A stretch of DNA of 64,000 nt from Pseudophaeomoniella oleicola. Its lineage: Eukaryota > Ascomycota > Eurotiomycetes > Phaeomoniellales > Phaeomoniellaceae. The DNA lies in contig QWDQ01000024.1 of NCBI GenBank assembly GCA_003868215.1, positions 277,664 through 341,663 of the forward strand, read 5' to 3'. Below are positions 21,165 to 31,154 of this stretch, in pieces. Below the pieces are notes generated by a model that saw only the letters and a program-made list of their open reading frames with translations, did not search any database and was not told the DNA's origin. Positions within the stretch are counted from its first letter, which is position 1. Each line of letters starts with the position of its first letter. A program made the translations under genes and the position numbers.

Positions 21165-22149
21165 AATGGGAAGCAAAACTCCTGATAGTCACAGCCAAGG
21201 GTCGAGTTATGAGAAGACTATCTCTCAACAGTGAGGACCAACCTTGGGGACACGGTTCTAGAGAGAGATGGCTCAGAAGTCATTGGTGTCCGACCAAGAC
21301 CGATCTCGGATCAAAAGTGGGCGAACAAGCGTTCGCTTGAGATGAACTCCTCGTGTTGGATATCTCCCGGATCTAAAGCCATAGCCATCGTAGCATGCGA
21401 CTACCAAGGCGCTGTAGGATTGACCGGCGGAGTATGCTGGAGGTTGTTAGTCTCAAATAGGGGATTCACTGGAAAAGTCCAGTCATTATCTGATCCGAAA
21501 TGCCGCTAATAGTGGATTGATTTGGGTGAGCTTTTCTGTTATCTGATCCACCAATACGCCGAAGCGAAATGAAATGGCCTTTGAGAGGAAAGATGTATCT
21601 CAACTGGATCCAATGACTCTAGTCACATTGACCATAGACCAGAGTATTTTGACGCCAAACGAATACAACCTTCACAAATGGCAGCTTCGCCAAGTGGGCA
21701 CTTTATTCTCGCCAAAGTCCAAATTCTTTTGAATCCTCGGATAGACGTATCCCAGACGGGGCAAAACACCATCAGAGTATCAGCAGCGTCAATAGAGATA
21801 TAGCAACATAACATCATTATAGAGTCATCAACTTCGGATTATGCCGTCGTCTCTCTGGTCGAGATACAAGTTCAGAAGAGAAACGACGGTTGGTTCGGGA
21901 ATATTGGATAGCTCGAAGGAGAGGTTACTTGATATGGTTGATTACTGTAAATCGTCCGAAGACATCCGTTCGCTCATCATCCGTCGCCACGGAGCTTTGA
22001 TGTTTGATGTAATGGAATGGAATCAGTGATGATCATATGAGGAAGTTGTTGAGTGTTGCTTTGTGATAAGCTGAGAAGTTGAAGCATCGCAACGGTTCAA
22101 TCCGGATGTGCATTGGATTGTCTCCATGTCCCAGCGGGCCCCTCGCCCA

Positions 22150-22161
22150 TACTACGTAGTA
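22150..22161. repeat. perfect palindrome TACTACGTAGTA
   Basis: 12-bp copy about 440 bases before the dehydratase start. Confidence 0.8.
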
Positions 22162-22304
22162 CACTTCAGTTTCCAATGATAAGCGGATAAGACAGCGAAT
22201 TTAGGTAATAGGTAATATTGACGTTTGTTTTGCGGGGGAGACGCTGCTTACAAGTTAAAGACTTTGCGGGGCTCCCCATGGATTGTTACATTACCTTACC
22301 GAGG

Positions 22305-22316
22305 TACTACGTAGTA
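22305..22316. repeat. perfect palindrome TACTACGTAGTA
   Basis: 12-bp copy about 290 bases before the dehydratase start, followed directly by GGTACCTAGGTAGGTA. Confidence 0.8.
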
Positions 22317-22349
22317 GGTACCTAGGTAGGTATTTACTGTATTTACTAC

Positions 22350-22383
22350 GTCCCTTAGGAGGTCCCTTAGGAGGTCCCTTAGG
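22350..22383. repeat. 12-bp tandem repeat GTCCCTTAGGAG, 2.8 copies
   Basis: Units at 22350, 22362 and 22374; the last is truncated after GTCCCTTAGG. It lies in the promoter of the dehydratase. Confidence 0.9.
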
Positions 22384-22604
22384 TACTGTAAGTTACTACA
22401 ATGATCACTCGCCATGGACAGGGCAAGGATAATATTATTTGATTCTCCCTCCATTATCCTCCTTTGCCTATTACGTAGGTAGGTTGTATGTAGTGTTGTC
22501 TTTCTCCAGTAACTTATATTACTACTGTCTATCCTCCACCTGCTTCCTGCTCAGTCCCTTTTGAGTCGAGAGTCTACTATTGTCACTGTCAAAACAATTG
22601 GGCT

Positions 22605-24269
22605 ATGGCTTTCATTGCAGGTAAAGCTCCTCGCACTGTGCTGAGCCGAGGTCCATTGCGCTCTCCCACCGCTCGCCATTCGACTGCCCTTCCACATATC
22701 CTTCATCATACCTCACGACAACGACCACAGACGTCGCGCACAGCCATGTCGGCCTTTTCGACCTCCTCTCAAGTACAGTATTCGGCGGGTCAACCGCCGG
22801 GGAAGCTACCCGAATACGATCATGAAGTCGTTGACATGGCCACTTATATTCACGATTACAAAATTGAGTCACAGCTGGCGATGGAAACAGCTCGCTTCGT
22901 TTTACTGGATACCCTAGGCTGCGGTCTTGAAGCCTTGAGGTTTCCACAATGCAAGAACATGCTCGGCCCCGTCGTGGAGGGAACGGTAGTGCCCAATGGC
23001 ACAAAAGTTCCAGGAACACCATTCCAGCTAGACCCAGTCGTGGGGGCGTTCAACATCGGTGCGATGATCAGATGGCTCGATTACAACGATACATGGCTAG
23101 CCGCTGAATGGGGCCATCCTTCAGACAACCTTGGGGCTATCCTTGCCGTGGCAGACTGGATGGCCCGAACAAATCGCAACGGAGGCAAGAAAATTGGAGA
23201 TGGCAAAATCCCCAAGGTGAAAGACGTATTGGAAGGCATGATCAAAGCCCATGAGCTCCAGGGAGTGATGGCCCTGGAAAACTCCTTCAACAAGGTGGGA
23301 CTGGACCATGTCGTTCTCGTCAAGGTTGCATCTGGCGCTGTTATAAGCAAACTGCTAGGCCTCAATGAAGTCCAGACTCGAGACGTGATCACACACGCTT
23401 GGGTTGATGGATCTTCTCTTCGCACCTATAGGCATGCTCCAAATGCCATGTCGAGGAAGTCATGGGCTGCCGGCGATGCCTGTCAGAAAGCTGTCAATAT
23501 TGCACTAAGGGTCCAGAGAGGAGAGAAGGGCATGCCGACCGCTCTGTCGACCCCCATATGGGGATTCTACGATACCATGTTTAAAGGGAAGAAATTTGGC
23601 TTTCAACGTCCGTACGGAAGCTACGTCATGGAAAACGTACTTTTCAAGGTCTCATATCCGGCTGAATTCCATTCACAGACTGCGATCGAAGCAGCAGCAA
23701 AAGTCAATGATATGCTCCAGATAAGAGGCTTATCAGCGGCCGACATCAAGGACATTACTATCCGCACACATGAGGCCTGCGTTAGAATCATTGACAAGCA
23801 GTTCAAACCGTTGGATAACTATGCTGACCGTGATCACTGTGTCCAATACATGGTCTCAGTCATGCTTGTATTGAAACGTCTAACAGCGAACGACTATAGT
23901 GATGACTCCGAGGCGGCCAACCACCCATTGGTGGAAGACCTCCGAAAGCGCATCAAATGCGTCGAGGACCCTCAGTTTACAAAGGACTATCACGATGCCT
24001 CTCTCCGAAGCATTCCAAATGCCTTGACCGTCACCCTGAATAACGGCGAGACGCTTGACGAGGTCGCCGTGGAGGCACCACTGGGCCACAAATTCCGACG
24101 TCAAGAAGCATACCCACACATCCTTGAGAAGTACAAGCGACATCTTCTCCCCCACTACCCTGAAGATAAAGTCAAAGAGCTGATCGGACTTGGCAACGAC
24201 GCCTCCAAACTTGATTCGATGGACGTCGACAAGTACGTTGACCTGTATGTCAAGGATACCGTGGGATGA
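22605..24269 (+). CDS. 2-methylcitrate dehydratase, MmgE/PrpD family, mitochondrial
   Basis: Single exon, 554 residues. The first 50 residues are rich in Arg, Ser and Thr and nearly free of acidic residues, as in mitochondrial presequences. The body is the MmgE/PrpD fold: FVLLDTLGCGLEAL, MIRWLDYNDTWLAAEWGHPSDN, AHAWVDGSSLRTYR-like HAWVDGSSLR, AGDACQKAVNIALR, NVLFKVSYPAEFHSQTAIEA and ADRDHCVQYMVSV. In fungi this enzyme dehydrates 2-methylcitrate in the methylcitrate cycle that disposes of propionyl-CoA. Eukaryotic relatives also include immune-responsive-gene/aconitate decarboxylase enzymes, which share the fold, so itaconate formation cannot be fully excluded, but length and presequence favour methylcitrate dehydratase. 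Confidence 0.9.
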   Translation: MAFIAGKAPRTVLSRGPLRSPTARHSTALPHILHHTSRQRPQTSRTAMSAFSTSSQVQYSAGQPPGKLPEYDHEVVDMATYIHDYKIESQLAMETARFVLLDTLGCGLEALRFPQCKNMLGPVVEGTVVPNGTKVPGTPFQLDPVVGAFNIGAMIRWLDYNDTWLAAEWGHPSDNLGAILAVADWMARTNRNGGKKIGDGKIPKVKDVLEGMIKAHELQGVMALENSFNKVGLDHVVLVKVASGAVISKLLGLNEVQTRDVITHAWVDGSSLRTYRHAPNAMSRKSWAAGDACQKAVNIALRVQRGEKGMPTALSTPIWGFYDTMFKGKKFGFQRPYGSYVMENVLFKVSYPAEFHSQTAIEAAAKVNDMLQIRGLSAADIKDITIRTHEACVRIIDKQFKPLDNYADRDHCVQYMVSVMLVLKRLTANDYSDDSEAANHPLVEDLRKRIKCVEDPQFTKDYHDASLRSIPNALTVTLNNGETLDEVAVEAPLGHKFRRQEAYPHILEKYKRHLLPHYPEDKVKELIGLGNDASKLDSMDVDKYVDLYVKDTVG

Positions 24270-24568
24270 TCTGTGAGGAAGAGAACGTGATTACCATGTT
24301 AGATACAAAGGTGCTCGGACATCAGCTCATCTCTCTTTCGTGGTCGTAGTAGAAACAGATAGTCATAAGCATTCCATTTCACATTATCTTATAAATTCCA
24401 GACGGGCCGTTGCTATTCATATCAAACATGAAACACGCCGTGCAGTCCCCTCTTCTTTCTAAGTATAAACCCTCTCGTAGTGCTCGGTACCAGAACGCCT
24501 TCCAACAGCCTAAATATCGCAAATGTCTATAATTAGATCATACAACTCCAGCATCTCTGCAAACATCA
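24270..24568. other. short convergent spacer
   Basis: 299 bases between two converging stops; nothing recognised. Confidence 0.6.
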
Positions 24569-25522
24569 TCAACCAACCACCACAACCCCAACCACGAACC
24601 CCAAAAACACCAAAGCGGACCCTGGAACTCTTTTCATGTCTCCAGCGCTCTCGCCCGTAACTGTCGAAGAACTAGCGCTCGCGGAGGCCGACGACAATGA
24701 CGGTGTAGTCGCAGACGTAGACGCGGCCACGACGGTCGAAGATACGGTCGAAGTGGTCAAAGAGTTACTAGGTGTTGTGGCAGCGCTTGCGCGTGATGAA
24801 GCGATGGTGCTCCGAAGTGTTCTTGTGGATTCGGGGAGGACGGCCGAGGTGGATGTGAGAAGAGTTGTTGTTCTTGCTGAAGATGCGGTGGATGATGATG
24901 CTGCTACGGTTGCTGTAGATATTGAGGTGGAAGATGAGACGGGGGTCGATGTACCCGAGGCACTGTTTCCAGATATATCTACGGACATTGCAACGCCGGC
25001 TCTTGCGTCTTGTAGGTCATTGATTGATAGGAAATTCTGGTAGTCGAACTTCGTACCCTTATTCGGCAGGCCTTGAATATTGCCTTTTCTATCGCTCTGT
25101 GTGAAAAGCAGGAACGAGTACTGCCTCTTTCCAGACTCCCCGAACGAGCCTGGCTTTTGGTACTGTAACGTAGGGGTTGTGGTGGATGAAATGGCTGTCT
25201 CGTCACCATCGCTTCCGAACCCAGTCTGTAAGAAATGTAGTGCCAGATTGTTGACATCCGTACTGTCGACCATCATGACGACGAATCTCACCAGAGTGTT
25301 GACACCAGATGAATCTCCGAGTGCAAAGGCTGGCGTCTTTGATGCCTCTGAAAGTGAGATCGTGGACCCGTCAGCGAATCCATCCAGCCCACTACCATCG
25401 AACCCAACCGTCAGCGAGATATCTGAAGGGTCGAAGCCGGAGGAGAGTTGCGAAGGTACGGAAGTTGCCAGAGCAGAGGCTAGAAGATTAAAGGCATAGA
25501 CTAGAGCGCGGACTGAACGCAT
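24569..25522 (-). CDS. secreted GPI-anchored PEBP-like protein
   Basis: Single exon, 317 residues from the ATG at 25522 (the frame is open further upstream but without ATG). A signal peptide (MRSVRALVYAFNLLASALA) precedes a domain of about 150 residues resembling fungal phosphatidylethanolamine-binding / carboxypeptidase Y inhibitor-like proteins: FALGDSSGVNTLVRFVVMMVD, LHFLQTGF, YQKPGSFGESGKRQYSFLLF and FDYQNF. A long Ser/Thr-rich stretch (about 185-290), probably O-mannosylated, follows, with a C-terminal hydrophobic tail (VPGSALVFLGFVVGVVVVG) suited to GPI attachment. It is likely wall- or membrane-surface located. Binding partner unknown. The long open frame on the opposite strand is a by-product of Ser/Thr codon repeats. 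Confidence 0.83.
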   Translation of the reverse strand: MRSVRALVYAFNLLASALATSVPSQLSSGFDPSDISLTVGFDGSGLDGFADGSTISLSEASKTPAFALGDSSGVNTLVRFVVMMVDSTDVNNLALHFLQTGFGSDGDETAISSTTTPTLQYQKPGSFGESGKRQYSFLLFTQSDRKGNIQGLPNKGTKFDYQNFLSINDLQDARAGVAMSVDISGNSASGTSTPVSSSTSISTATVAASSSTASSARTTTLLTSTSAVLPESTRTLRSTIASSRASAATTPSNSLTTSTVSSTVVAASTSATTPSLSSASASASSSTVTGESAGDMKRVPGSALVFLGFVVGVVVVG

Positions 25523-26966
25523 ATTAATGGTTGGCTTGAGAGCCAAGTGATTCTTTCGAAACTGAATAACGGCAATGAATGAATTGCAGGATATGATTAG
25601 AGTGGTATGAATTCTGAACTGCAAGGAAATGAATTTTGATGCAAATGAACAGAGAATAACAAGAGGGAGGCACTACCTATAAATGAAGGCGATGAGAAGC
25701 GGCCTAGGCGCAAGGAAACATGTAGCACAGCCTCCAGCTCAGGGATCTTGTCACGAAACGAAGTCCCCATCACTGAGATAGGTCACACAACCGCTGCAAC
25801 GGTCCTGGTTCAACGGGGAAGCAGCTCTGTCAATCCAATGGACCCGCCGTGAGATGTCCAAAATTGGAAAAGAAGGGTTGCGGTAAAGGAGATCAATCCG
25901 GGGGAGAGATCGCGTTTCAGATGTGTCTCAGAACCACCGCAGAATCATGACGGGTGTTGCAAAACGAGAATCAATGAAGATCCATAATTAGATCCAGTAA
26001 GGCTTGCCACGATGTGCAGATATAGTGTTCTTCATGGTATTGCAGAGCTCGAACTCTTCCACTCATTGTCTGTTAGGGGTCGGCCTATGAAGGCAAGAGA
26101 TGTGTTGATCGAAGCGAATCAGGCGCGAACAGATTAAGCAGAGACTGCTGAGTGGTGAAGCAAATACTCCAAGGCAAGAAGAGAGAATATCATTGTGTTC
26201 ACTTCGTCTTACTTGTTGACGTTGACACCAGCGACTTACCACCTTCTCACTTCTGATGCTATAACTCCTTAGGACCCGTCTGCTGCTTGGATGCCAGAAT
26301 ATTGTGATGAAATGGATTCAGAATATGCATGTACAAGCGGCAACAGCACAGGCTGTCTTTGCTAAACCATTGAGGGTTGTGATGTGATGCTTCATAGTGC
26401 TGCCAACCTTCGGGAATGCCATTGAAATTGCCATTGATCCTTGTTTGGGAGAGATGCTATCGACATCTTCATGTAACAGTGCAACAGACACAATTCAAAC
26501 AATGAATCCATATATCACTAAGGCACCCTTCGGTCTGCGAAGACCTTTCTGGTGATCAGTATAAGATTAATGTACCTCGCAAGATATCGTTTTGGGTAGA
26601 AGTGTCATTGTTTCTCGGAGTGGGGCGAACTGAAATGTCAATGACAATGACAAAGACTCTGAAAGCAGCATCAATTCATCTGCATCACCACTTCACCCAA
26701 AACAGATTACATCATGATACTCTCTCTATTGACCATGATAAAGCACCAAGTGTAGGGCAGAATGCTTAAAGGTTGGAACGTTTGATGATGATGTAAAGTA
26801 TTTATCCCTAGACAACGAAGGTAGCAGTTAATATATATATTACTAGTTCCGAGGCTGGCATCACCGTTTACATGACTCTCAAATTAACCAACACTAAGAA
26901 GTGATATCAGACTCAGAGGTGCTGAAATTTCAATACAGTGACCCTTCAACCTTATCAAGACACAAT
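25523..26966. other. intergenic, no supported gene
   Basis: 1.4 kb lacking any frame with family motifs. A short TA run is at about 26831-26840. Confidence 0.55.
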
Positions 26967-27258
26967 ATGCCATCATCCAAGGGCGAGCCCACCGATCCTC
27001 AGCTGAGAGAAAAGGTCAAGGAAGAGGTCAAAAGCGAAGAAAAGGGTAGGCAAATCATTTCAATGTCTAGTTCTGCTCGGTCAAGGCAGGCTTGTAGAAA
27101 GAAGTCTCCGCTGACAACGCCTAGGAGGTGGTGCTGGAAGCTGGTCGGCATGGAAGGCTGGAGAACTTGCCCGACGATATGAAGCCGAAGGGGGAGACTA
27201 CGAAGACAAAGGAGATCACAAGAACAAATCTCAGAAAGGACCTCCTGAGAAGAAATGA
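26967..27258 (+). CDS. small conserved-type fungal protein, 70 residues
   Basis: Join 26967..27045, 27125..27258, giving a 70-residue hydrophilic protein. Exon 1 encodes a charged helix (DPQLREKVKEEVKSEEKG); after a 79-nt GT-AG intron (gtaggc, branch gctgac, cctag) exon 2 gives GGAGSWSAWKAGELARRYEA and a Lys/Asp-rich tail ending PPEKK. The splice joins in phase and produces the compact motif GGGAGSWSAWKA. I recall similar short uncharacterised proteins in other ascomycetes, but no function is known to me. No signal peptide or membrane segment. It converges with MPC2, only 168 bases apart. Confidence 0.7.
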
Positions 27259-27426
27259 GAGACTTTGAGGACGAATATAGTTGCCAGAAGTGTTCAAACG
27301 TAGATTGATCATTCGATAGCTAGTATACAATGACTCCTATCATAGCCTGTATCTTCAAGCAAGAACATCACAGATCCAATCCGTTGATGCAACTCCCCCA
27401 TAAATATAGTACCTGAACCTCAACAC

Positions 27427-28118
27427 TTACAGAGCCTTCTTGAGATCACCTTCTGCGCTCTTTACTGTAGCTATTGCTTCTCCCTCAAGTTCCTTGAGTG
27501 CTCCTGCCGTTGATCCTTTTTGGCTTCTCTGCCATAGAAGAATTCGGGTGACTTGCACAGTCCCAACGATGGCTAAAGCAAAGTTGACAGCAGCCAGTCT
27601 AGTGACATATTAGCCATACTGATCAAACACATGAAGACGAGGTGGATAGCACTACTGGCACTGCCAGAGGTTGAACAAGGAACACGTACAGAACGTTTCT
27701 CGGCCTGATAATAAAGCACCATCTTGTCCAGATGCTTCCGGTAGCGGTCAAGGCAGCATTTTGCGTCAAAGACAGCTTCTCAGCAGGCCTGAAGAAGTCG
27801 CCGATGCCAGCAATAACCAATGCCCACTTCATGACTGGCGCCCTGTGAGTCGATGTCAGCCAGTCGTCCAATATTTGATATGCTTGTTGCGCTAGTTCCA
27901 TCCCGCAGAAGAGAGACCTACCAGAAATGCACGGTCTTGACACCAACCTCTGAGGTCCATAGTCTCTGGAAAATATTCTGGGCTTGCTGCGTTGGAGCGG
28001 CTGTAGCATCGGTGGTCGCAAAACGTCTGCCGATGACCTGTCTATTTCTGAGAGGGGCGCGCGTCGCAGCTGAGCGTGCGGCTTGGTTGAAGAAACGGAG
28101 TCCAAGGCGAGAAGACAT
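27427..28118 (-). CDS. MPC2: mitochondrial pyruvate carrier subunit 2
   Basis: Minus-strand join of 28118..27922, 27842..27690 and 27598..27427, 173 residues. The N-terminal 45 residues are Arg/Ala/Ser-rich, typical of a presequence. The MPC core reads RLWTSEVGVKTVHFWAPVMK, WALVIAGIGDFFRPAEKLS, NAALTATGSIWTRWCFII and NVLLAAVNFALAIVGTVQ, closely matching yeast Mpc2/Mpc3 (VHFWAP, IWTRW). It pairs with Mpc1 in the inner membrane to import pyruvate into the matrix. Both introns are GT-AG and split conserved codons in phase (W of HFW, L of NVL). The gene is divergent from a complex I subunit gene across 787 bases. Confidence 0.95.
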
Positions 28119-28905
28119 GGTGCTGGCTGTTCTGATGCTTGCTTCGAGGATTATCCGGGGAGAGAAGCAGAAGTTGTTCTTATCACTGGAAGTTGACTCA
28201 ACTGAAGAAACGTTGGTGACGAACCCATTTCGGGCTCCGCAATGGACTTATCTCCGCACCTAATAACTTACGATCTGAAGTGCAGAGACTGTCGATTCCA
28301 ATTCCGACTTACTGTAGTATACCTCTGATCGAGAACCCCAGTGCCTCATCACTTTGTGAATATGTTACATGTGTCTTCAAGGCATTTTCTAAATACCTAG
28401 ATAATCTGCATACAATTGCTTTACGTGGTTCTTAAGGTATGTATCTAGGGAACACAACCTATCACCTTAGACCTATATAGATAACAAATGAACCTACGTG
28501 GTATCTACCTGGCATCCTACCCACTCGAGTGGTTCATAGCAGTCTGCTGTAGGGATCGCACGGCATATATAAACCTACGAGATATGAATTACGGTTTAAT
28601 GGCAGGTACTCTGACTTGACTGTAAGAAATCGAGTGAAGACGATGATATTAATATCAGACTCTGATTGAGGGTCCCCGATTCTCGGCATTTGTAATAATC
28701 ATTAATCCGCCAAGCATTGAACCCCCGGCGTATTAGGATTATTGCATCTCCAATTGACCTAAGTTCGAAGCTTCATCCGCGACGTCGCATTGGACAGGTA
28801 CTCACTGCGCAGGAACGTTTCTGTGAAATCCGTGGGACTATAACTGACATACCTTGACGTCTACACGAAGTTGGAGGTCCCACGTTATCAGGAGATATAA
28901 CAATC
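28119..28905. other. divergent promoter shared by MPC2 and NDUFA2 genes
   Basis: 787 bases between two nuclear genes for mitochondrial proteins. No separate gene seen. Confidence 0.6.
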
Positions 28906-29446
28906 ATGGCGAGCAAGTACGCGTTCACACAGGGCATCAAGGAACTGCGATTCCACCTATGCCACAGCTCAAACGCCAGCGATGCTACCAGGCAGGAAAT
29001 CCTCGTCCGCTTGCCAGACACAACGCTAACAAGACTTTCTCTGTAGAACTTTCCTAAAGAGAGCGTACCCGACCATGAAGAAATACAACCCCAGTGTACC
29101 GATTATGATTCGAGAAGCAAGCGGCGTTGAACCAAGGATATGGGCAAGATATGGTGGGCAGCATATCCAAAGGAAGCGTCAAAAATTTGCTAATCTTCGT
29201 GATCAGGGTATGGCAAGGAGGCAACAGAGACATTGTCAGGTATGAGCCCTCGCAGTCAATCTTGCCACCCACCAGGCAAGCTAGGCATACATACAAGGAG
29301 TATCCGCTTCTCAGACGGTGGCCTTCCACTCTTGCTGCAATCTTGCCAGAGAACTTCACGTACGGAGCTCAGCTAACACCGTCCCAGGACTTACCGACAA
29401 AGAAATCGAGGAAAAGGTCACAAGTTTGGTGAAGAAGGAGTTATGA
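28906..29446 (+). CDS. NDUFA2: NADH:ubiquinone oxidoreductase subunit NDUFA2 (B8, 10.5 kDa)
   Basis: Join 28906..28991, 29047..29153, 29207..29239, 29388..29446, 94 residues. Spliced sequence: MASKYAFTQGIKELRFHLC, then SDATRTFLKRAYPTMKKYNP, VPIMIREASGVEPRIWARYG, YGKEATETLSGLTDKEIEE and VTSLVKKEL. This matches the thioredoxin-fold accessory subunit NDUFA2/NUO-10.5 of mitochondrial complex I in length and motifs (FLKRAYPTMKK, PIMIREA, ARY-FGKE). All four exons are needed, and exon 3 is only 33 nt. Intron 1 (28992..29046) begins with GC, not GT; it has a gctaac branch site and a tag acceptor, and no GT donor restores the frame. Introns 2 and 3 are GT-AG. Confidence 0.93.
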
Positions 29447-29545
29447 TAGTTTCTTTGTCTATGTACCAAACGTGATGCAGCTCAACAGCGAGGGCGCCAT
29501 GCTATGCAGTGTACATAATACCTGATAAAATTTCAGCATCTCTTA

Positions 29546-30583
29546 CTACGCTCCGACCTTTCCAAATCTATATTGCGCCCAACTCATGCTTCCCTCCAAG
29601 AACGTCCATGTGCGTTTCCCTTCGTCCGATCCGGCTGCTCCAACACCGATGTGGATTGGAAGAAGGTGCTCGAGAGACGGATGGGATTGACGAGCATCTG
29701 GACGTTTCACTAGGTTGACCATAGCGTCATCTCTCTTCTCTACTGGTGTCTCTACAGCGTCCCTCAAGGCATCGTCAAATGATGTTGTATACGGCATCGG
29801 CCGTGGATCGCCGAAAGTGAACCTCAGGTCCCGAAGATTGTGCACCGCCATGCCAGAGACAATGATGAGAATGTTCTCCTTCCTCAGTGGCTCCAAGGCC
29901 CTTCCGAGTTTGATGTGTTGGGCCGGGTCCTCCGTCCCGAAAAGACTGACTTGCACGATCGGGACATTCAGTGGATTCGTCTCTGGATCGAAGGCGCATT
30001 TGAAGCTGGCAAACACTCCGTGATCAAGGCCTCTCTTCACACCTTTCGCCTCGATCCCAGCACTTTTGAAGAGGCCCATCACCTTTTGGGCTAGAGCTGG
30101 CGATCCAACGTTTGGATATTGCACGCGGTAGTATTCCGGCGGGAAACCGTAGTAGTCGTATATCAGCGGTTGCATTTCAGCTGTGTTGACTTCAACGTAA
30201 TTTTTCCCTGCCTGCCAATGTGCCGAGAAAACGACGACGGCGGATGGCTTGACTTTTGTTGTAATCTCTTTTCCAATGGCTGCCAATTTGCTATATGCGG
30301 GATGTTCCGTATCAAACATAACGTTGGGCTGAGGGTTTGTCAGTTAATGCAGTTGGCAAGTTGATCGAGGACTACTTACGCCCCCATGGCTTAGGAAATA
30401 GACAGGCGTCTTCGACTCTGCCATGATGGTGCTGTTCTGGCCAATCCTAGGGCCTTTGAAGACCGAAAAGAATCTCGCTGCCAGTTCGGTAGGTTCCGAA
30501 GATGGAATTAGTAGCCAAGCAAGAAGAACACCAATTGATAAGACCAATAGTCGTTGTATCCCAGTTAAGATATTCAGAGACAT
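29546..30583 (-). CDS. DODA-type extradiol aromatic ring-opening dioxygenase
   Basis: Minus-strand join of 30583..30380 and 30328..29546, 328 residues. Class III ring-cleavage motifs: VYFLSHGGPNVMFD (split by the intron), VVVFSAHWQ, LDHGVFASFKCAF and IVSGMAVHNLRDLRF, which supply the His ligands of the non-haem metal and the catalytic His seen in LigB/DOPA 4,5-dioxygenase proteins. The natural substrate (DOPA, catechol or another catecholate) is not readable. The first exon encodes a hydrophobic segment (LLVLSIGVLLAWLLIP); a second in-frame ATG at 30424 (MAESKTPVYFLSHGG) would give the usual soluble form of about 275 residues. It converges with the NDUFA2 gene, 99 bases apart. Confidence 0.9.
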
Positions 30584-31154
30584 GCAGACTGCTTTAAACA
30601 GACTAATATAACCATGTATCCTAGTCGGCCGAGAATCAACTATGAAGAGGTTGACAAATGAACTTCTTCTGCTCTTTCTTTCATTTCTATATTTCCCAAT
30701 TGCCGAATCGTTTCCGCGGCTTTGGTAATCAGCACGGAAGACATCCGCACCGCTACGGGGGCCTTGTTGCTGCCAAATCAAGACGCGGAAATGCAGACCG
30801 CAGGGAGGATAACTCATTACTTAAACTGCGGAATGAAAGTTGTCTATTCCGAATCACGAGTCACATACCAATGGATGCCTTGTATTTCGTTTTCTAACCT
30901 CAGTACAATCCACTTCTTGGATTCATTCAATTAAATGCCATTGAAGAGAGATATCATAGTCCCACTACGAATTCGAATTCGACCTGACAGAAAGTATCAC
31001 GAGAAAAGACAGCTACCACTGTGTGACCCTGCGCCTCAACGCCGACCATTGAACATTAGATCCCTCACAGAGATTCATATCGCGCTAATCGACACATAGA
31101 TTTGCATTGATCTTGTTGACACGCCGTATTCGTACACCCTAGACCCCCGATCAT
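30584..31154. other. intergenic, no supported gene
   Basis: 571 bases between the dioxygenase start and the rec8 stop. Short frames show no motifs. Confidence 0.6.

Larger units (their letters stand above)
21165..22604. other. divergent intergenic region with palindromes and 12-bp repeat
   Basis: 1.4 kb without a supported gene. It holds TACTACGTAGTA at 22150-22161 and 22305-22316 and a GTCCCTTAGGAG tandem at 22350-22383. Short frames at 21231-21509 and 21841-22029 have no motifs. Confidence 0.55.

Noticed and set aside
24636-25043. 135-codon frame opposite the PEBP-like gene
   Set aside because: Its Asp/Val/Glu-rich sequence is the mirror of Ser/Thr codon repeats in the real gene.
29054-29432. 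Single-exon frames over the NDUFA2 gene on both strands
   Set aside because: The four-exon model gives a complete, family-length complex I subunit; these frames are by-products.
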